Source: Limnobacter humi (GTDB taxonomy: Bacteria > Pseudomonadota > Gammaproteobacteria > Burkholderiales > Burkholderiaceae_B). Taken from it: DNA of 64,000 nt. The first letter of the stretch is position 1. Every line of letters starts with the position of its first letter. Below the pieces are notes generated by a model. That model made no database searches and was not told the DNA's origin. It saw only the letters and a list, made by a program, of their open reading frames with translations. The position numbers and the translations under genes were made by a program. The stretch is from the NCBI RefSeq assembly GCF_024518835.1, contig NZ_JANIGO010000001.1, positions 682,001 to 746,000 on the forward strand, read 5' to 3'. Shown here in pieces: positions 54,774 through 64,000 of this stretch.

Positions 54774-56225
54774 TCAATTGGATGCGGTTTGCTCGGCCTC
54801 ACGCTTGAAACCACCACCCAGCGCCCGGACCATCAGCAGAGTGGCACCCTGCTGCTGCTGCCAGGCTGAGGCCCAGCTCAATTGTGCAGCCAACAAATTG
54901 CGTTGTGCATCCAGCAATTCGAGCTGGTTGGCCACCCCGTTGTCCACACGCAATTGCGCCAACCGCACAACCTCGGTCAGTGTTTCAACCTGTTTTTGGC
55001 GAGCCGTCAGGCGTTCACGGGCCTCCCGTTGGGCCACGATGGCGTCGTACACCTCCTGGAAGGCCGTGCGAATGCTGGCCTCGTACTGCAGCACCGCTTG
55101 ATTGCGGCGGGCCACGGCAGCATCGCGGGCATCAAACAAAGCACCTGCCTGGAAAATGGGCTGGGTAATTTGTGCCTGGAAGTTCCACACCTTGGCTGGG
55201 CCAGTAAACAAGTTTTCAAGCGCGAAGCTTTCACGCCCTGCAAATGCACTGAGGCCAATCGACGGGAAAAACGCCTTGCGCGCCACATTGAGGTTGGCAT
55301 CGGCTGCGGCCAACTGCTGCTCAGCGGCCGACAAATCGGGCCTGCGCAAGAGCAATTCGGACGGGGTGTTTTCCGGCAGGATAAACAGTTTGGTGAGCTG
55401 CAGGTTTTCAACCTTCAGCGGCTGAAGCGCTGGGGGGTTGCCTGCCACAATCACAGCCAGCGCGTTCATGGCACGCGACAGCTGCTCCCGGGTATCGGGC
55501 AACTGGGCCCGCACTGACTGGTATTCGGCTTCGGTTTGGCGCAACTGCAGTTCGTTGCTCAAACCCACGTCATAACGCTGCTGGGCCAGCTTGTAAGCGG
55601 CCTCACGGCTTTGCAGGGTTTGCTCCAACACTTTCACTTGAAGGTCAAGCACGCGGATTTGGGTGTACAGCGATGCTGCGGTGGCTGCCACGCTGAGGCG
55701 CACACCCCGCATGTTGTAGCCCTGCTGCATGAAACTGGCGCGGGCTGCATCTTCCTGCGCAGAAATTTTGCCCCACAGGTCAAGCTCCCACGTGGCACCA
55801 ATGCCCAGGCGGGTGCTTTCTGTCAGGTTATTGTTCACAAAGGGGCTGTTGGTGGACCGGCTGGTGCGCGCACGGTTCTCGGTAATCTGCCCAAAAATAG
55901 CTGGGTATTTGGCAGATTTGGCCAGGCCAAGCACCGCGCCAGCTTCATTCAGACGCTCGTTGGCCAGGCGCACATCGGTGTTGTTTTTCAAGGCCTGTTC
56001 AACCACCTGGGTCAGCACCGGGTCGTTCAACAGCAGCCACCAGCGTTCCTGGTCAACGCCATTCATGCCCACACCGGTTGTGCCCTCGGGCTGTTGCACC
56101 ACCACTTTTTCAGGCTGTGCTTGGGGCTTGAACGTATTCAGCAACGGAATGTTGGATGCGCAGGCGGACAGCAGGGTCGCCACGCCCAGTGCAACCATTG
56201 TTTTGGGAAGGGTTGTTAACTTCAT
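54774..56225 (-). CDS. RND efflux outer-membrane lipoprotein, OprM/NodT family
   Basis: 483 aa. Signal peptide with lipobox LLSACAS. TolC-like repeats, with typical segments WWLLLNDPVLTQVVEQALKN (20 residues), ANERLNEAGAVLGLAKSAKY and ATWELDLWGKISAQEDAARA. Third gene of the efflux operon, 22 bases after acrB. Exit duct of the tripartite pump. Confidence 0.92.
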   Translation of the reverse strand: MKLTTLPKTMVALGVATLLSACASNIPLLNTFKPQAQPEKVVVQQPEGTTGVGMNGVDQERWWLLLNDPVLTQVVEQALKNNTDVRLANERLNEAGAVLGLAKSAKYPAIFGQITENRARTSRSTNSPFVNNNLTESTRLGIGATWELDLWGKISAQEDAARASFMQQGYNMRGVRLSVAATAASLYTQIRVLDLQVKVLEQTLQSREAAYKLAQQRYDVGLSNELQLRQTEAEYQSVRAQLPDTREQLSRAMNALAVIVAGNPPALQPLKVENLQLTKLFILPENTPSELLLRRPDLSAAEQQLAAADANLNVARKAFFPSIGLSAFAGRESFALENLFTGPAKVWNFQAQITQPIFQAGALFDARDAAVARRNQAVLQYEASIRTAFQEVYDAIVAQREARERLTARQKQVETLTEVVRLAQLRVDNGVANQLELLDAQRNLLAAQLSWASAWQQQQGATLLMVRALGGGFKREAEQTASN

Positions 56226-56246
56226 CTGGATCCCCTTGGTTTGGTA

Positions 56247-59200
56247 TCAGGTTTCAATGATTTGTTCGTCTTCGCTGTCATGGTGACGACCGCCCTTCTT
56301 GCTGCGGTCGATCAGCCGGTAAAACAGCGGCACAAAGAAAATGGCCAGCAATGTGGCGGCGGTCATGCCACCCATCACCCCGGTGCCCACGGCGGTTCGT
56401 GCACCGGCGCCAGCCCCATGAGAAAACGCCAACGGAACCACGCCGAGAATGAAGGCCAGCGAGGTCATCAAAATCGGACGGAAACGCAAACGAGCCGCCT
56501 CCAGGGCAGCATCCATGGCGCTCATGCCCTCCGTGCGTTTCAACACCGCGTACTCCACAATCAAAATGGCATTCTTGGCAGCCAGGCCTAGCAACGTCAC
56601 CAGGCCAATCTGGAAGTACACATCGTTGGGCATGCCCCGCAGCCACACGGCCAACAGCGCGCCAAACAGGCCAAATGGCATGGCCAGCAGCACCGACAAC
56701 GGCAAGCTCCACTTTTCGTACTGCGCTGCCAGAATCAGGAACACCATGAGGGCGCCCAACACCAACGAGAAGCTCGACGAACCAGCTGACCGCTTTTCCT
56801 GGAACGATGCACCCGAAAAGTCGTAGGTGAAATCTGCGGGCAGCGTTTCCTTCGCAATCTCTTCAACCGCCTTCAATGCTTCGCCGGAACTAACACCCGG
56901 CGCACCACTGCCCAGCAACTTCACCGCCGGCAAATTGTTGAACCGTTCCAGCGTTTCAGGGCCCTGAGAGTACTCCACTTTGGAGAAGGCGGATATTGGG
57001 ATCATCTCCCCCTTGTTGGAGCGAACATACAGGTTGCCGATGTCTTCCGGGTTGCTGCGGTATTGCTTGTCAGCCGACATCAACACCTGCCAGGTGCGGC
57101 CAAACTTGTTGAAGTCATTCACGTAATACGTGCCGAGGCTGGCCGCCAAGGTGTCAAACACCTCGTTGACATTCACGCCCATGGCGAGTGCACGCTCGCG
57201 ATCCACATCCACAAAAAGCTGCGGGGTACCGGGCCGCCACAGGGTTTGCACACCGGCCAGGCGCGGGTCTTTGTTGGCCTTGGCCAAAAACGCACCCATC
57301 ACCTGGGCCAGTTTTTCAGGGCCGCCTTCGCCCTTGTTCTGAATGTAAAACTCAAAACCACCGGCCGTGCCCAAACCAAAAATGGGGGGTGGCGCAAAGG
57401 CCAATACCAAACCTTCCTGTTCACCCGCTGTGCGGCCAAACAATTCGCCCACCAGTTGCTTGGTGTCCTGTTTGCGCTCATCCCAATGGCGCTGGGTAAT
57501 GAACATGGTGGCGGCGTTGTTTTTAAAGCTGCCACCCAAGAAGTCAAAGCCTGTGAATGCCACGGAGTATTCATTGGCCGGGTTGGCCTGGGTAGCATCC
57601 AGCACACGCTTCACCACATTGTCGGTGCGCTGCAGGGTGGCACCGTCGGGCAAGAACACCGCCGCAATGTAATAACCCTGGTCTTCATCGGGCACCAGTG
57701 AACCGGGCGTGGCCTTGAACAAACCTGCGGTCAGCACCAGCATCACGCCGAACAACACAATGCCCAACACCGGCCGAACACTCAGGAATTTCACACCACC
57801 CACATACCGGTTGGTGAGGCGCGCAAAGCCGTTGTTGAATGCATCAAAAAAGCGGTTGGGGCGCTTGTGTTCCGACTTCAAAATAAGCACACACAAGGCC
57901 GGGGTGAGTGTCAGCGCCACAATGCCGGAAATGATCACGGCAATTGCAATCGTGATCGCAAACTGCCGATACAGTTCGCCGGTCAGGCCACCCAAAAATG
58001 CAATTGGCACAAACACGGCCGACAACACCAGCACAATCGCAATCACGGGGCCGGTCACTTCCTGCATGGCCTTGATGGCAGCAGCGCGGGCTCTCAAGCC
58101 CTCTTCGTGCATGATGCGCTCCACGTTTTCCAACACCACAATGGCGTCGTCCACCACAATACCGATGGCCAGCACCATGCCAAACAAGGTCAGCGTATTG
58201 ATGGAGTAGCCCAGCATGTACAAGCCTGCAAAGGTACCGATGAGCGACACAGGCACCGCCAAAATCGGAATGAGCGTGGCACGCCAGTTTTGCAGAAACA
58301 CAAACACCACGATGAACACCAGAATCATGGCTTCAGCCAGTGTTTTTACCACCTCACGGATGGACACTTTCACAAAGCGGGTGGTGTCATACGGCACCGC
58401 GTAGCTCAACCCTTCCGGAAAGCTCTTGGCAATGTCCTGCAGGGTGGCGTTTACATTGTCGGCCACGTCCAGCGCATTGGCACCCGGCTGCAAGAAGATA
58501 CCCATCAGCGTGGCGGGTTTGCCATTGATGCGCCCCATGAAATCATAGTCTTTCGAGCCCAACTCCACGCGGGCCACGTCCTTCAGGCGCAGCGATGAGC
58601 CATCCGGATTCACGCGGATCAGGATGTTTTCAAACTCGGCCGGGTCAGCCAATCGCCCTTTGGTGGTGATGGTGTAGACCAGTTCCTGGTTGCTGGGGTT
58701 GGGGTTTTGGCCCACCTTGCCCGCCGCAAACTGGGCATTCTGCTCATTGATGGCCTGCGCAATGTCGCTGGCGGTGAGCTTCAACTGGGCCATGCGGTCG
58801 GGTTTGATCCAGATGCGCATGGCGTAGTCTTTCGCGCCAAAAATTTGTACGTTGGTGGTCCCGGGAATCCGCTTGATGCGGTCCAGCACGTTCAAGGTCA
58901 CGTAGTTGGAGGTGTAAAAGTCATCAAACCGTCCATCATCGGAATAAAACGCCACCACCTGCAAGAAGGCCGATGAACCCTTGTTGACCGTCACCCCCTG
59001 CCGGCGCACTTCCTGCGGCAAAATATTTTCGACCTGCTTCACACGGTTGTTCACGTTCAGCGCGGCCTGGTCAGGGTCGGTGCCAATTTCGAAGGTCACC
59101 TGAATTTCCACCACGCCGCTGGAGGCGGAAGTGGAGCTCATGTACATCATGTTCTCCACACCATTGATGGCATTCTCGATGGGCGCTGCCACGGTGTCGG

Positions 59201-59375
59201 CAATCACACGGGCCGAGGCACCGGGGTACACCGCACGCACGGTGACCACCGGTGGCGCAATTTCCGGGTATTGGGCGATGGGCAACCCACGCATGGCGGC
59301 CAAACCCGCCAGCACGATAAAAATCGACAGCACAGCCGCAAACACAGGCCGGTCGATGAAGAAACGAGAAAACAT
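56247..59375 (-). CDS. acrB: RND efflux pump inner-membrane subunit, AcrB/HAE1 family
   Basis: 1042 aa, 12 membrane helices and two large periplasmic loops. N-terminus MFSRFFIDRPVFAAVLSI and the proton-relay aspartate pair in GIVVDDAIVVLENVERIM are diagnostic of hydrophobe/amphiphile exporters. Exchanges protons for drugs. Placed between adaptor and outer-membrane genes. Orthologue names in this order vary (AcrB, TtgB, BpeB), so the symbol is by family. Confidence 0.94.
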   Translation of the reverse strand: MFSRFFIDRPVFAAVLSIFIVLAGLAAMRGLPIAQYPEIAPPVVTVRAVYPGASARVIADTVAAPIENAINGVENMMYMSSTSASSGVVEIQVTFEIGTDPDQAALNVNNRVKQVENILPQEVRRQGVTVNKGSSAFLQVVAFYSDDGRFDDFYTSNYVTLNVLDRIKRIPGTTNVQIFGAKDYAMRIWIKPDRMAQLKLTASDIAQAINEQNAQFAAGKVGQNPNPSNQELVYTITTKGRLADPAEFENILIRVNPDGSSLRLKDVARVELGSKDYDFMGRINGKPATLMGIFLQPGANALDVADNVNATLQDIAKSFPEGLSYAVPYDTTRFVKVSIREVVKTLAEAMILVFIVVFVFLQNWRATLIPILAVPVSLIGTFAGLYMLGYSINTLTLFGMVLAIGIVVDDAIVVLENVERIMHEEGLRARAAAIKAMQEVTGPVIAIVLVLSAVFVPIAFLGGLTGELYRQFAITIAIAVIISGIVALTLTPALCVLILKSEHKRPNRFFDAFNNGFARLTNRYVGGVKFLSVRPVLGIVLFGVMLVLTAGLFKATPGSLVPDEDQGYYIAAVFLPDGATLQRTDNVVKRVLDATQANPANEYSVAFTGFDFLGGSFKNNAATMFITQRHWDERKQDTKQLVGELFGRTAGEQEGLVLAFAPPPIFGLGTAGGFEFYIQNKGEGGPEKLAQVMGAFLAKANKDPRLAGVQTLWRPGTPQLFVDVDRERALAMGVNVNEVFDTLAASLGTYYVNDFNKFGRTWQVLMSADKQYRSNPEDIGNLYVRSNKGEMIPISAFSKVEYSQGPETLERFNNLPAVKLLGSGAPGVSSGEALKAVEEIAKETLPADFTYDFSGASFQEKRSAGSSSFSLVLGALMVFLILAAQYEKWSLPLSVLLAMPFGLFGALLAVWLRGMPNDVYFQIGLVTLLGLAAKNAILIVEYAVLKRTEGMSAMDAALEAARLRFRPILMTSLAFILGVVPLAFSHGAGAGARTAVGTGVMGGMTAATLLAIFFVPLFYRLIDRSKKGGRHHDSEDEQIIET

Positions 59376-59400
59376 GAATCAATTCCTTCCAGGCTGTGGC

Positions 59401-60609
59401 TTATTTAGCGTCAGGTTTTGCATCGGCAGATTTGCCTTTGGCTGCTTGGGGCTCATTGTTTGAGCCCGCCACCACCGGCTTCACGGGTGTGCCGGGTGGC
59501 GCTTTCATAAAGCCATCGGTGATCACCTTGTCGCCTGCATTCAAGCCACTTTGAACCACCCACTGGTCGCCACTCCACTGCGCAACCTGCACAGGGCGGG
59601 GGGCCACTTTGTTGTCAGGCCCGACCGTCATCACGATCTTGCCGCCCATGGGGCTTTCCAGCACAGCACGCTGTGGCAACAGCACCGCATTGGGTTGCAC
59701 AGCGCCGCTCACACGCACCCGAACAAATTGCCCGGGGCTCAATATTTCTTTTCGGTTGTCGATCACGGCCCGTGCGTCCACCGTGCCGGTGGAAGGGTTC
59801 ACACGCACATCCTTAAAGCTGAGCTTGGCGTTGAACTCAGTGGGTTTACCGTCTTTGCCCAGCACTTCAACCCGCAGCGCACCATCCTTGATATTGGCAG
59901 TACCGTTGGCCAATGCCGTGCGCAAAGCTTCCTGATCTTTCTCTGGAATACCGAAATTCACATACACCTGGTCCACCTGCGTCACGGTGGTCAACAACTC
60001 AGCCGGGCCTGACACCAAACTGCCTTCCGACTTCAGCGAGCGGCTGGCAAAACCTGTCACCGGCGACTCAACCCGGGCATAAGCCAGGTTCAAGCGGGCT
60101 TCACGCACGGCAGCACTGGCCACACCCAAATCCGCTTTGGCCACATCCATGGCCGATCGAGCCGCTTCAAGTTCTGACTGAGACACCGCTTTGCTTTCGC
60201 TCAGCGGTTGCACCCGCTTGTAATCCCGCTCGGTTTGTTCAGCGCGCACACGGGCTGCATTTTCGGTGGCCAGGGCACGGTTGAGTGCGGTCTGGTAAGG
60301 CGCATTGTCCAGGCTGTACAAGGACTGGCCTTGCTTCACACGCCCCCCTTCGGTGAATAAACGCTTTTCGATAATGCCGCTCACCCGGGCGCGAATTTCC
60401 ACTTCGCGAATGCCGCTGATCTGGGCAGGGTATTCATAGGTCAGGCTCAAGTCTTTGGGTTGCACTTCCACCACAGGAACGGGCATGGCCTGGCCACCAG
60501 GGCCGGCCGCTGGGCCTTGCTGTCCGCCCTTGCCGCAAGCGGCCAATGCCAGTGCCATGGTTGTGATCAATACCCAATGTTTGTTTTTATTCAGTGACTT
60601 GCTATGCAT
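59401..60609 (-). CDS. acrA: RND efflux periplasmic adaptor, AcrA family
   Basis: 402 aa from the ATG at 60609 (frame open to 60666). Lipobox LAACGKG near residue 27. Membrane-fusion domains in order: beta-barrel start EVEIRARVSGIIEKRLF, helical hairpin, lipoyl half YARVESPVTGFASRS. A hydrophilic, Lys/Ala-rich tail ends the protein and contains a GGCTCA palindrome (GSNNEP) close to the stop. First gene of the pump operon. Confidence 0.93.
   Translation of the reverse strand: MHSKSLNKNKHWVLITTMALALAACGKGGQQGPAAGPGGQAMPVPVVEVQPKDLSLTYEYPAQISGIREVEIRARVSGIIEKRLFTEGGRVKQGQSLYSLDNAPYQTALNRALATENAARVRAEQTERDYKRVQPLSESKAVSQSELEAARSAMDVAKADLGVASAAVREARLNLAYARVESPVTGFASRSLKSEGSLVSGPAELLTTVTQVDQVYVNFGIPEKDQEALRTALANGTANIKDGALRVEVLGKDGKPTEFNAKLSFKDVRVNPSTGTVDARAVIDNRKEILSPGQFVRVRVSGAVQPNAVLLPQRAVLESPMGGKIVMTVGPDNKVAPRPVQVAQWSGDQWVVQSGLNAGDKVITDGFMKAPPGTPVKPVVAGSNNEPQAAKGKSADAKPDAK
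59450..59466. repeat. Dispersed palindrome, copy 8
   Basis: 7-bp arms GGGCTCA/TGAGCCC. In the hydrophilic tail of acrA, about 50 bases before the stop; encodes GSNNEP. Confidence 0.85.
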
Positions 60610-60698
60610 GTGAGCCCCGTCTGTGGAGAAAAGAAGCCTTGCCCTCTTGTGAATGGCATGCTCCAAAATTCATGTTGCCTTAATGACCAAGAAGTCAG

Positions 60699-60728
60699 AT
60701 AATACATACATACACGAGTGTATGTAAA
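60699..60728 (-). promoter_or_regulatory. acrAB promoter
   Basis: Minus strand -35 TTTACA (60728-60723), 18-base spacer and -10 TATTAT (60704-60699). Each box differs from consensus at one position. The AcrR operator fills the spacer. Confidence 0.8.
60707..60726. promoter_or_regulatory. AcrR operator
   Basis: Perfect palindrome TACATACAC-GA-GTGTATGTA, almost the same as the AcrR site of E. coli. It overlaps the acrA promoter spacer and lies 31 bases before the acrR start, so it can control both directions. Confidence 0.88.
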
Positions 60729-60757
60729 CAATTTTGCAATGTTGCGTCGGAAAAATT

Positions 60758-61375
60758 GTGGTCAGAAAAACCAAGGAAGAAGCCCAGGAAACACGCCACC
60801 AAATTCTGGATGCGGCTGAAACAGTGTTCTCGGAAAAAGGCGTTTCCCGCACCACGCTGAACGACATCGCCCAAGCTGCGGAGCTGACGCGGGGTGCGAT
60901 TTATTGGCACTTCAAGAACAAGGCTGATCTGCTGGATGCCATGATGCGCCGGGTCACGCTGCCCATGGATGAATTTTTGGCGACAGCCGATGCCGACCCG
61001 GAAGTGTCTCCGCTGAACTACATTCGCGAACGCACCCTGCATGTGGTTCGCGTGTTGGCTGAAAGCCCGCAAACCCAGCGGGTGTTCGACATCGTGATGC
61101 ACAAAACAGAACTGGTGGACGACATGCTGCCCATTCGGGATCAGCATCTGGAGGCCCGTCAGGGTTGTATTTCAGACATTCAGGGTGATATTGAACGGGC
61201 CATTCGCAAAGGTGAACTGCCAGCTGCATTGAACGCCTTGCAGGCCGCCATTGGCATTCACTCGCTGATTGACGGTCTGTTTGCCAATTGGGTACTCAAT
61301 CCCAATTTTGACCTGGTTCAACAAGCGATGTTTGACATCGACAACTACCTGCACGGCTTGAAACATCGATGTTAG
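60758..61375 (+). CDS. acrR: TetR/AcrR-family repressor of the efflux pump
   Basis: 205 aa from the GTG at 60758, giving VRKTKEEAQETRHQIL, the usual AcrR start. Helix-turn-helix: TTLNDIAQAAELTRGAIYWH. The C-terminal ligand domain is less conserved. Divergent from acrAB with a matching operator between. It ends overlapping the convergent MBL lipoprotein by 4 bases. Confidence 0.92.
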   Translation: MVRKTKEEAQETRHQILDAAETVFSEKGVSRTTLNDIAQAAELTRGAIYWHFKNKADLLDAMMRRVTLPMDEFLATADADPEVSPLNYIRERTLHVVRVLAESPQTQRVFDIVMHKTELVDDMLPIRDQHLEARQGCISDIQGDIERAIRKGELPAALNALQAAIGIHSLIDGLFANWVLNPNFDLVQQAMFDIDNYLHGLKHRC

Positions 61376-62595
61376 CGGCACCCGCCCGACCAGCGCGGGT
61401 CATTGATGTTAAACACCCGGGGCTTCATGTAATCCATGGGGTCGGTGAGGTAATCCAGCGCAGGTGGGCTGGGTAGGCTGGCCACCGCCTCACGCCAGGT
61501 TTGCTCATACGCCTTTGCTCCACCGCCAATGCCGGGTGCCCAAGCATCGTGGTGTGTGGGCAAGGCCAGCTTGGGGTGGGCTGCAGCCACATAGGCCAAG
61601 GCATCGCGGTAGGCGCTGGTCACCATGCCAAACCCCACGATCGCATTCAGCTGAACGTCCACACAACCGGGCAAGCGTGCTATCGCTTGTTGAATGGCCA
61701 GGCTGTCTGGGTTGCCGGCCTTCATGACCCCGGCTGAGTCGTGCCAAAACAGGGTGAAATCACCAAACTGAAAGTGGTAAGCCCAGGTGCCGCCATCCGG
61801 CTGGCCCACACCGCCATCGTCGCGCAGGCTGCCCAAAAATGCAGCCGTCTCTTGGGGGCTGGTGTTGAGATAGGTGGGGTAAGTCAGCACATCGGGAATG
61901 AATACCAAGGGGCGCCCGCCACTTAACAGATCCGTCGGCTCTGCCGCCGAATGGGTGTGGCGCAGAATGGTCACCTCCGGCAGGTCTTCCCACAATTTTA
62001 GGCTTTGTAAACTGCCAGGCTGGGTATTGGTGTCATCGCCCAGGTTCACGCAAGGGAAGGTGGCATTCAAGCCAGCATCGGCTGCGCGCTGGCGCGCCAG
62101 GTCACACACCGTGCTGCCCGCCACCACCACCGCACCGCTGTGCCCCGCCACGTAGCCCACATCGGCCGCATGGTCAAAATGGCCATGGCCCACCAAAATT
62201 GCTTCCGGCTTGATCGCAGCCAACTCCTCGCGCCCGATCGGCACATAGTTGGCATGCAGCCCCACAATTTCCCAGGCGTCGAGCAAAAATACATGGCCCT
62301 GCCCCGCCACAATAAAGCTGGAAACCCCCACCCACCACAATTTCACAGTGCTTTGATCGACAGCATTGGGGCCTAGAATGCGGTCGCGGGCAGCCTGCGT
62401 GACAGGGTCCACCTGGGGCGCTGCGGGCAAGGGTTTGAAGTTGTTCACCCCAAACACCTGTGGACGGGTTTCTGCGGGCTGAATATTGGCAGACGGCTGC
62501 TGCGCGCCCGGCGTTGTGCTGCCGTCCATGCAAGCAGAAACAGACCAGAGCGCCATGGCAGCGAAACAGGACAAAGCGAGGCGGGCGAGAAGCAT
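61372..62595 (-). CDS. Lipoprotein MBL-fold metallo-hydrolase
   Basis: 407 aa. The signal peptide ends in the lipobox SVSAC, so the enzyme is anchored in the cell envelope. The metal site GHGHFDHAADVG has the standard HxHxDH; other ligands are in LRHTHSAAEP and LPTHHDAWAPG. Layout resembles UlaG-like MBL enzymes. Substrate not known. Unrelated in detail to the cytosolic MBL enzyme at 15101. Confidence 0.8.
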   Translation of the reverse strand: MLLARLALSCFAAMALWSVSACMDGSTTPGAQQPSANIQPAETRPQVFGVNNFKPLPAAPQVDPVTQAARDRILGPNAVDQSTVKLWWVGVSSFIVAGQGHVFLLDAWEIVGLHANYVPIGREELAAIKPEAILVGHGHFDHAADVGYVAGHSGAVVVAGSTVCDLARQRAADAGLNATFPCVNLGDDTNTQPGSLQSLKLWEDLPEVTILRHTHSAAEPTDLLSGGRPLVFIPDVLTYPTYLNTSPQETAAFLGSLRDDGGVGQPDGGTWAYHFQFGDFTLFWHDSAGVMKAGNPDSLAIQQAIARLPGCVDVQLNAIVGFGMVTSAYRDALAYVAAAHPKLALPTHHDAWAPGIGGGAKAYEQTWREAVASLPSPPALDYLTDPMDYMKPRVFNINDPRWSGGCR

Positions 62596-62698
62596 GGTTG
62601 GATTGGCCAGGTGAATTGGATGTTGTACCCGACAGACCCGATAACGGATGTTGCCAAGCCAGCGCAGGGACCGCCCCCTTCAGATTCGACAGGCTACC

Positions 62699-63382
62699 TC
62701 AAACCCGCCCCACCACCGGAATACCGGCGCCGTGAATATCACGTGCGGCATTGGACAACAGAAACGCGATGACTTCGGCCAATGATTGGGGCTGCACCCA
62801 GGTTTCAGGATCAGCATCGGGCATGCTGTCGCGGTTGGCGGGGGTGTCGATGATGCTAGGCAGCACCGCATTCACACGGATGCCCAGTGCCTTGTTTTCT
62901 GCGGCCAGGCTCTCAGTCAGGCGCAACACAGCCGACTTGGCGGCCGCGTACGCAGCCATGCCCACGCCACCCTGTGCGGCAGCGGCCGAGCCCACATTCA
63001 CAATGACTCCGCTTTGCTGAGCCTGGAATTGTGGCAATACGGCTTGGCACAGGTTGACGGCTGTGTGCACATTGGTTGCAAACAGGCTGCTCCAGGTGTC
63101 GAGGCTGCCCTCCGCCTGGGTTTCCCAGGCGAAACCTCCCGCAATATTCACCACCGCATCAATTTGACCGAAGTATTCCCAAGCCTGACTCACCACTTCC
63201 TGAGCATGCTCCGGCAAGGTCAAGTCCACATTGCCGATCGACACGGCATCGGTCTCGCCATCCCAATCGGGTTGGTTCAGGTCCACCAGCAGCAGCCGGT
63301 AGCCCGCCTGTCCCAGGTGGGTGGCAACGGCCTGTCCCAAGTTACCGGCCGCACCGGTGATGATGGCCACGGGGTTGTTCAC
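62699..63382 (-). CDS. SDR family oxidoreductase
   Basis: 227 aa from the GTG at 63382, which has AAGGAGAG four bases upstream; the longer frame to 63481 has no such site. Nucleotide loop TGAAGNLG, the NAG-like motif VNIAGG, and the catalytic Ser/Tyr/Lys in NVGSAAAAQG and AAYAAAKS. Cofactor choice and substrate cannot be told; the Asp in LLLVDLNQ after strand 2 favours NAD(H). Confidence 0.88.
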   Translation of the reverse strand: MNNPVAIITGAAGNLGQAVATHLGQAGYRLLLVDLNQPDWDGETDAVSIGNVDLTLPEHAQEVVSQAWEYFGQIDAVVNIAGGFAWETQAEGSLDTWSSLFATNVHTAVNLCQAVLPQFQAQQSGVIVNVGSAAAAQGGVGMAAYAAAKSAVLRLTESLAAENKALGIRVNAVLPSIIDTPANRDSMPDADPETWVQPQSLAEVIAFLLSNAARDIHGAGIPVVGRV

Positions 63383-63575
63383 AGTCCTCTCCTTGTCGTC
63401 TGAATGGGGTGCGCTCACAGGCGCGATGGGCTGAATTGTGACACGTCTGCCCACCCAGCAGCGGTTACGAAATCCCTTCATGCCCCCTCAGACGGGCCTC
63501 CCCATTCCGGGGCCACACCGCTTCGGGCAATGCGCCTGGCCAAGCGCCCCGCCGATGAACCTTCATGAGGAACGA

Positions 63576-64000
63576 ATGTGGGGACCGACCATGTGGAGCG
63601 GATTATTTTTTGGATTGATCAGCCTGTTTACACCCCAGGCCTCGTTGCCCGACACCCAAGCCCTGCAAGGCGAGTTGCAGCAATTTGCACAGTACTTCCA
63701 GATTGATGCCCAACGGGTGAAGTTTCGGGACAGCCTGCTGAAAAACCCATCGCCGTTTCTGACTTATGGCGGCAGCAAAGCCTGTGTGGTCCACATCAAC
63801 CACAACGACGATGCCAAGCGCGTGTGGTCTCACTTCGTGAACGCGGGGGCGGAAGGGGCCAGCCAGGCTTTTCTCGCCTTCTCCAGCGGGCATGAACTCA
63901 CCCATTGCATGCTGGCAGAGCCCGGTCGCCGAGCCAGCGCCCGGCAAGCGCTGGAACAGCAATTGGGGGTGATGTTTTCCAGCAATACCCAGTTTGAAGA
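63576..64000 (+). CDS. Secreted protein with HExxH motif, 5' part only
   Basis: Open to the right edge; about 141 residues are visible. GAGGA lies a few bases before the ATG at 63576; an alternative ATG is at 63591. A hydrophobic signal-like start (SGLFFGLISLFTPQASL) is followed by a soluble part with SSGHELTHCM, that is HELTH, the zinc-binding motif of many metallopeptidases. The third metal ligand would be past the edge. Family not recognised. Confidence 0.65.
   Translation, partial: MWGPTMWSGLFFGLISLFTPQASLPDTQALQGELQQFAQYFQIDAQRVKFRDSLLKNPSPFLTYGGSKACVVHINHNDDAKRVWSHFVNAGAEGASQAFLAFSSGHELTHCMLAEPGRRASARQALEQQLGVMFSSNTQFE

Overview
The window reads as chromosomal DNA of a betaproteobacterium of the order Burkholderiales, possibly close to Limnobacter. 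Support comes from the gene sets and their order: gshA-gshB-EIIA-ptsH-ptsI, torF-glnK-amtB, metX-metW, a fused isobutyryl-CoA mutase, ubiK-comM and lipB-lipA. This placement is an inference from remembered family and context patterns, not a database result. No rRNA, tRNA, insertion sequence, prophage or CRISPR array was seen. Coding density is high, with many 4-base ATGA stop/start overlaps.

Layout. (1) 1-15034: half of a type VI secretion (T6SS) locus in two divergent arms around 6507-6663. Leftward: OmpA-like protein, vgrG (tssI), two unrecognised genes, FHA protein tagH and the start of a PP2C phosphatase cut by the window edge. Rightward: tssK, tssL with a peptidoglycan-binding tail, tssM, tagF and a membrane Ser/Thr kinase. 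Kinase, phosphatase, FHA protein and TagF together suggest threonine-phosphorylation control of firing. The sheath, baseplate and ClpV genes are not here and probably lie beyond the left edge. (2) 15101-24430: an MBL hydrolase, lipoate synthesis (lipA, lipB), a GNAT enzyme, a double cupin, fused isobutyryl-CoA mutase, a small membrane protein, metW and metX. (3) 24519-29265: a regulatory-type PTS (Enzyme I, HPr, EIIA-Man, no permease) joined to glutathione synthesis. (4) 29744-32785: nitrogen operon torF-glnK-amtB with a visible sigma-54 promoter, an exact NtrC box and a terminator. (5) 32811-44167: ubiK, comM, a DUF3501/Fe-S/rubrerythrin module, an MFS transporter, a lipoprotein, a Crp/Fnr regulator, an ECF sigma/anti-sigma pair, Dps and an SMP-30-like protein.

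(6) 44250-47313: acyl-CoA dehydrogenase, APH-type kinase and histidine phosphatase, an operon resembling a split ACAD11. (7) 47333-51356: copper-resistance genes (CusF-like, multicopper oxidase, TolC-family lipoprotein, small secreted protein) behind a CueR-type promoter with a 19-bp spacer. (8) 51389-54567: acetyl-CoA hydrolase/transferase and a PF10118 metal-dependent hydrolase behind a perfect 22-bp palindrome. (9) 54774-61375: RND tripartite efflux pump with a divergent acrR and a near-canonical AcrR operator over the pump promoter. (10) 61372-64000: a lipoprotein MBL hydrolase, an SDR and a truncated secreted protein with an HELTH motif.

The most unusual signal is not a gene. A dispersed palindrome, GGCTCA-N5-TGAGCC, occurs eight times exactly in 64 kb, where well under 0.01 would be expected by chance. 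Every copy is inside a coding sequence. Six copies are in the same reading frame and give unrelated proteins a GSxxEP hexapeptide, mostly in linkers or tails. It may be an uptake-like, chromosome-organising or other DNA-level signal.
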